DNA of 64,000 nt from Erythrobacter sp. SD-21 (GTDB taxonomy: Bacteria; Pseudomonadota; Alphaproteobacteria; Sphingomonadales; Sphingomonadaceae): contig NZ_ABCG01000006.1 in NCBI RefSeq assembly GCF_000181515.1, positions 62,001 to 126,000 of the forward strand, given 5' to 3'. The notes beneath the pieces are model-generated. The model did no database searches, was not told where the DNA came from, and saw nothing but the letters and a program-made list of their open reading frames with translations. Positions 60,181 to 64,000 of this stretch are shown here, one piece after another. The number at the start of each line of letters is the position of its first letter. The stretch's first letter is position 1. Position numbers and translations under genes: made by a program.

Positions 60181-60938
60181 CAGTCCTTGTGCTCCAGTTG
60201 CGGGGTGGTCTCGGCGCCTTCGCCGAACTTGTAATCGAGGTAGCGGTGCTTGATCGCCAGATCGTCGAGCGACCCTTCGGCAAGCTGGCGTGTGATCGAA
60301 TCGATCTCGCCGCTGATCTTGCCGAGACTGTCGGTCAGCTGCTCGTCGGGCGTCGCCCCGCCACGCTTCTCCGTGCGCAGCTGGGCCGGGATCTTGCGGT
60401 AGCTGTCGATCATTTCGGGCAGCTGCTCGCCCACTAGGCTGCGCACTTCGCGGGCCTTGGGGTGGTTCTGGTCGACACCCTCAAGCTGCAGGCCGAGCGC
60501 GTCGAGCTGCACGCCCATATCGCTGACGATCGCCGCTGCCGGGGCGGGCAGGGCCGGGCGCTGGTTTTCGAGCCAGAGCTCAGTCCGGCCGACCATGTCC
60601 TGCACATTGCCCTTGTTGAGGCTCTCGCGCCTGGGCGTCTTGAGCTTGGGATAATTGCTGAGCACGGCGACAGCGACCACACTGGCGACCAGCACGGCCA
60701 TGACACCGGCAAAGCCGATGCCGTCGATGACCAGCCCGGCGATCCCGCCTGCCACCCAGATGCCGAAGAGCGTAATGAGGATGTTGCGGATGCGCTTGAG
60801 CCACACGTCCTTCTTGATCTTCGCCGAACCGCGTCCGATCGAGACTTCGCGGCGATGGCGACCGCCGGTGCGGTTGTCGTCGCGCACGCGTGCGGCATCG
60901 CCCAGGATGCGGTCGCTGTCGCGGGTGAGGTCGCCCAT
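60180..60938 (-). CDS. XpaC-like membrane protein next to TelA
   Basis: A 252-aa protein: basic N-terminus (1-50), two membrane segments (52-71 ILITLFGIWVAGGIAGLVI and 74-95 GFAGVMAVLVASVVAVAVLS) and a long soluble helical C-terminus (VQLDALGLQLEGVDQNHPKA; EQLPEMIDSYRKIPAQLR; LGKISGEIDSITRQLAEGSL). It resembles XpaC/YceH partners of TelA, which usually lie directly next to it. Two bases separate it from the telA gene. Function unknown; likely one membrane complex with TelA. Confidence 0.7.
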   Translation of the reverse strand: MGDLTRDSDRILGDAARVRDDNRTGGRHRREVSIGRGSAKIKKDVWLKRIRNILITLFGIWVAGGIAGLVIDGIGFAGVMAVLVASVVAVAVLSNYPKLKTPRRESLNKGNVQDMVGRTELWLENQRPALPAPAAAIVSDMGVQLDALGLQLEGVDQNHPKAREVRSLVGEQLPEMIDSYRKIPAQLRTEKRGGATPDEQLTDSLGKISGEIDSITRQLAEGSLDDLAIKHRYLDYKFGEGAETTPQLEHKD

Positions 60939-60940
60939 GG

Positions 60941-62188
60941 TCAGCCTTCGATGCTCAGCAGGCTGTCGTCGGCGATGCGGCTTTGCGCCTGGCTCTGGCC
61001 CTCGGCGCGCGCGATATAGCCCTTCGATTTCTCGACCTCGTCCGACAGGACGGTGACGGTCTGCTTCATGCTTTCGAGCGCGCGGACCTTGAATTCGTCG
61101 ACCTCGTCCATGGTATCGTAGATGTTCTGGAAGGCGCGCTGGAGCGTTTCGAGCGGGATCGTGCTTGCGGCAGCCTGCTCGTGGATCTTGCCCGTCTGTT
61201 CGCGCAGCATGGTGCTGGTAGAATCGATGATGCCCGCGGTCGTGTCGTTGAGAGCGGTGATCTGGCCCAGCACGAGGCGCTGGTTGGTCATCGCCTCGGC
61301 CACCGTCACCGCCGTGCGCAGCGCGCCCACGGTGGTTGTGCTGGCGCGGTCGACGCCCTTCACCAGCTCGACATTGTTCTTCTTTACGAGGTCAAGCGCG
61401 AGATATCCCTGTACGCTCACCGCCATTTGCGTCAGCAGGTCCTGCGTGCGCTGGCGGACATAGAACAGCGCGGTCTCGCGCACGGCCTTGGCCTTGGCCG
61501 GATCGGTCGCGTCGAGTTCGGCGGCCTTTTCTTCCAGCTTGGCGTCGAGCGTGTTGGAGATGTGGATCATCTGTTCCAGATTGCCCATCGCCTCCCACAG
61601 CTTCTGCCGTTCGACGTCGATCGCGGCGTTGTCCATGATTAGCTCGTCCTTGCCGCTGGCAAGGTTGCCGAGGATCGACTGGATGTGCGTCTGCGCGCTC
61701 TGGTAGCTGCGGAAGTAATTGGTCAGCTTGTTGCCGAAGGGGATGATGCCGAGGAACTTGCGGGTGCCCGACAACTTGCCGCGCTTGCCCGGATCAAGGT
61801 CCTCCACGACGCGGCGCAGTTCGGCGAGATTGGCGCCGACGCCCTCGTCCTTGTCCATGGCGCGCACGGGGCGGTCGAGGAAGCGGTTTGACATGCCGGC
61901 CGCCGCCATGATTTCCTTACGGCCCATATTGGTCAGCTGGTCCACCTTCTTGCCGAATTCGGGCGAATTGGCGTCCTGCGCAATCAGGTCCTCGACGAAA
62001 CCGTCGACCTTGGTTTCCAGCTTGCTCTTCACCTCTTCCGAGACCGGAACGAGGCCCGCAGCCTTTTCAGGAGCGACGGCCGGAACAGGATCGGGCGGGG
62101 TGAGGTCGAATTCGGGCGGGGCCGCCGTGGTGGTGGGTGCGGTCGTGGGCGCAGCAGCCGTGCCAGCCTGCGGTTTTGCATCACTCAT
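60941..62188 (-). CDS. telA: Toxic anion resistance protein TelA
   Basis: A 415-aa cytoplasmic coiled protein of the TelA family (tellurite resistance; YceH in Bacillus). A Pro/Ala/Thr-rich N-terminus (1-60) is followed by long helices: KQTVTVLSDEVEKSKGYIAR, NQRLVLGQITALNDTTAGII, DSTSTMLREQTGKIHEQAAA. It has no enzymatic motif. The family is linked to cell-envelope stress and toxin resistance in several bacteria. It starts 115 bases from the next divergent gene and forms an operon with XpaC-like and PHA-family genes. Confidence 0.9.
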   Translation of the reverse strand: MSDAKPQAGTAAAPTTAPTTTAAPPEFDLTPPDPVPAVAPEKAAGLVPVSEEVKSKLETKVDGFVEDLIAQDANSPEFGKKVDQLTNMGRKEIMAAAGMSNRFLDRPVRAMDKDEGVGANLAELRRVVEDLDPGKRGKLSGTRKFLGIIPFGNKLTNYFRSYQSAQTHIQSILGNLASGKDELIMDNAAIDVERQKLWEAMGNLEQMIHISNTLDAKLEEKAAELDATDPAKAKAVRETALFYVRQRTQDLLTQMAVSVQGYLALDLVKKNNVELVKGVDRASTTTVGALRTAVTVAEAMTNQRLVLGQITALNDTTAGIIDSTSTMLREQTGKIHEQAAASTIPLETLQRAFQNIYDTMDEVDEFKVRALESMKQTVTVLSDEVEKSKGYIARAEGQSQAQSRIADDSLLSIEG

Positions 62189-62347
62189 GTCGGGCGAAGA
62201 CCTCCGTTACATTCCTGGACCTGTATTAGGAAGCTAAGACAGGATATTCAAGCGAACTTACCTTAGCTGGCTAAAGAGTCCTGAAAAACAACAATCTATG
62301 CTATGCGAGTCGCCGGGGGGCCGATTGAGGCCAGACGGGGACGCATC

Positions 62348-63361
62348 ATGCCAACCAGTACCATACGGCAACTTGCCGCAGAATCGGAACTGCTGCTTGC
62401 AGCAATTCTCGACCAGAGCCAGGATTGCATCAAGCTCCTCAATGCATCCGGCGAAATCGAATATATGAACGAGAACGGCCGCCGAGCACTGGCGATCGAG
62501 GATTTCGCGGAGGTTGTCGGCAAGCAATGGGCCACGCTGTGGCCGGAGGAAGCGCGCCATCATATCGAGACTTCGATCGACAAGACCCGTCGCGGCCAGC
62601 AATCGCGCTTCGAGGCGCTCTGCCCGACGCTGGCGGGAACACCGACTTGGTGGGATGTCAGCGTGGGTCCGGTGTGCGACCGCGACGGCAGGCTCCGCCA
62701 TATCCTGGCGACTTCGCGGGATGTGACGGAATACATGAGCCGGATGAGCGAGCAACTGCGCCGCGAGGAGGCGGAAGAGCAGGCGAAACATTCCGACAGC
62801 GTCGCACACGAGATGCGTCACAGGCTGAAAAACCAGCTCGCAGTGGTTGGCTCGGTTGCCAAACTCCTGTCGCGCCATTCGGACAGCGCGGCCGACATGC
62901 AGGTGAAACTAGAACGGAAGATCGCCGCTTTGGCGAGAGCTCAGGACATGCTCACGGTCCATCGTGAAGAGCCGGTATCGGCCGCGGCGGCCCTTGAGCA
63001 GGTGCTGGGCGCAAGCGGGGCAGGCGAGCGGATCGAGGTGCTCGAGATGCCGGAGGTCCCGCTCGGCGACGATGGCGTGCAACAGCTCGCCCTGATGGTG
63101 GGCGAGCTCCAGACCAACTCGCTGAAATACGGCGCCTTGCGGGACGACAAGGGCAAGATCACCCTGTCCGCCACCCAGGAAGAGCACCTGCTCTGCATGC
63201 ATTGGCACGAGGATATCGGCGAGCCGCTCGACACGCCGGAGCATGTCGGTGCAGGCATGATCCTGCTTGATCGACTGGGTTCGACGGGCAGCCACACGAG
63301 CAGGGTCGAGTGGCACAGTTCGGGGCCAGCCGCGACCTTCTACCTGCGCACTCTGGCGTAA
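62348..63361 (+). CDS. PAS-domain HWE-family sensor histidine kinase
   Basis: A 337-aa kinase. One PAS domain (about 12-130: LDQSQDCIKLLNASGEIEYM; WDVSVGPVCDRDGRLRHILA), then the HWE kinase: His158 in EMRHRLKN, Asn257 in VGELQTNSLKYG, and Trp286-His287-Glu288. No transmembrane helix or receiver, so cytoplasmic. HWE kinases often signal through single-domain receivers to control general stress. It lies 6 kb from bphP, which has the same kinase type. ATG 62348 follows CGCATC; an in-frame ATG at 62303 would add 15 residues. Confidence 0.88.
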   Translation: MPTSTIRQLAAESELLLAAILDQSQDCIKLLNASGEIEYMNENGRRALAIEDFAEVVGKQWATLWPEEARHHIETSIDKTRRGQQSRFEALCPTLAGTPTWWDVSVGPVCDRDGRLRHILATSRDVTEYMSRMSEQLRREEAEEQAKHSDSVAHEMRHRLKNQLAVVGSVAKLLSRHSDSAADMQVKLERKIAALARAQDMLTVHREEPVSAAAALEQVLGASGAGERIEVLEMPEVPLGDDGVQQLALMVGELQTNSLKYGALRDDKGKITLSATQEEHLLCMHWHEDIGEPLDTPEHVGAGMILLDRLGSTGSHTSRVEWHSSGPAATFYLRTLA

Positions 63362-63430
63362 GGGATCAGCGGCCCAGCGTTCCGATGAGACGTCCGATGA
63401 CGTGCGGGCACCGGCGCTTGTTCAGTAACC

Positions 63431-64000
63431 TTAGGCGACCAGGTCGAGCTCGATCGGCTGTATTTCGCCCGAAAGGTAAAGCCGCTTAGCCTTGGCCCGA
63501 CTGAGCTTGCCCGAACTGGTGCGCGGCAGCGTACGCGGGGGCACGAGTTCGACCACGCAACTCATGCCGGTCACGCCGCGGACCTTATCGGCGATCTGGT
63601 CGCGGAGCTTAAGCCGTTCCTCGGGCTCGGACACGCGGCAATGCACCAACACAGCGGGCGCTTCCTCGCCATTTTCCGTGTCGATCGAGAAGGCGGCAAT
63701 GTCGCCGTGGTTGAAGCCGGGCAGCTGCTCGACCGCCCATTCGATATCCTGCGGCCAGAGGTTCTTGCCGTTGATGATGATCATGTCCTTCGCGCGGCCG
63801 ACGATGAACAGGTAGCCATCGGTAAGGTAGCCCATGTCGCCTGTGTCCAGCCAGCCGTTCACAAGACAATCGTGGGTGGCTTCCTCGTTGCGGAAATAGG
63901 AGTGCATCACGCTCTTGCCACGGCACCAGACCTTGCCGATCTGGTGGTCGCCCTTCACCGCTCCGTTCTCGCCGCGGATCTCGACTTCCATGCCCGGAAG
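63431..64000 (-). CDS. Fatty-acyl-AMP ligase/acyl-CoA synthetase, C-terminal part (partial)
   Basis: The last 190 or so residues of an ANL-superfamily adenylating enzyme, cut by the window edge. The motifs GYLFIVGRAKDMIIINGKNL (A8 hinge) and LPRTSSGKLSRAKAKRLYL (A10 Lys) are present, with DTGDMGYL before them. The IINGKNLWPQDIEWAVEQL region is typical of FAAL/FadD32-like ligases acting on fatty acids for polyketide or lipid assembly. The N-terminal adenylation core lies outside the window. Confidence 0.88.
   Translation of the reverse strand, partial: LPGMEVEIRGENGAVKGDHQIGKVWCRGKSVMHSYFRNEEATHDCLVNGWLDTGDMGYLTDGYLFIVGRAKDMIIINGKNLWPQDIEWAVEQLPGFNHGDIAAFSIDTENGEEAPAVLVHCRVSEPEERLKLRDQIADKVRGVTGMSCVVELVPPRTLPRTSSGKLSRAKAKRLYLSGEIQPIELDLVA

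Overview
The window is high-GC chromosomal DNA from an alphaproteobacterium, most likely a sphingomonad of the Erythrobacteraceae (Erythrobacter/Qipengyuania-like). This rests on the rpsT-dnaA pair, the rpmH-rnpA-yidD-yidC-engB block, a CC_3452-like secreted protein, a TonB-dependent receptor with its own TonB, HWE-family histidine kinases and a bacteriophytochrome/heme-oxygenase pair. Nearly all of it is densely packed housekeeping sequence with many 1-4 base start/stop overlaps. I see no insertion sequence, prophage, CRISPR array or rRNA operon.

Layout. 0-7.7 kb: peptidases (LdcA-like, M14), ribosomal protein L36, a HAD phosphatase, an HxlR regulator divergent from a small secreted protein, a DUF4262 gene, and comM. 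7.8-11.5 kb: rpmH, rnpA, yidD, yidC, engB (tRNA processing and membrane-protein insertion). 11.5-21 kb: small enzymes, dapE and dapB (lysine/diaminopimelate), a dicarboxylate symporter, nth, a K+ channel, a sirtuin, a MoeB/ThiF E1-like enzyme. 21-30 kb: dnaA, rpsT, msrB, a class A PBP, and the envelope protease set DegP-HflC-HflK. 30-38.5 kb: Mrp, a stand-alone Tat-exported molybdenum hydroxylase subunit, hemH, a cytochrome P450, an SdhAF4-like protein, rsmB, an OmpA-like protein. 38.5-42.4 kb: msrA, an exported methyltransferase, a SIMPL lipoprotein, an N-carbamoylputrescine amidase-like hydrolase, folK, tRNA-Lys. 42.4-47.3 kb: two arsenosugar-type glycosyltransferases with an SDR, a flavin disulfide reductase and a radical SAM protein. 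47.3-56.6 kb: DUF421, a queuosine-precursor transporter, a nucleoside transporter, a 2OG-Fe dioxygenase, a TonB-dependent receptor plus TonB, and manC-manA. 56.6-64 kb: bphP-bphO, the TelA-XpaC-PHA-granule operon, a PAS-HWE kinase and the C-terminal part of an acyl-AMP ligase.

The most interesting structure is regulatory. rpmJ, rpmH and rpsT, which are unlinked here, share one plan: a TTGAC(C/G)-N17-TA promoter, then a terminator-like hairpin with a T-rich tail inside the 5' leader, 40-75 bases before the start codon. The same promoter shape precedes tRNA-Lys. The strongest candidate for a poorly described pathway is the 42.4-47.3 kb group, which carries arsenosugar-type glycosyltransferases but no visible ArsM methyltransferase and no typical ArsS.

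All calls come from reading translations and motifs by eye; no homology search was run. Starts are chosen from ribosome-binding sites, overlaps and family N-termini, and may be off by a few codons where noted.
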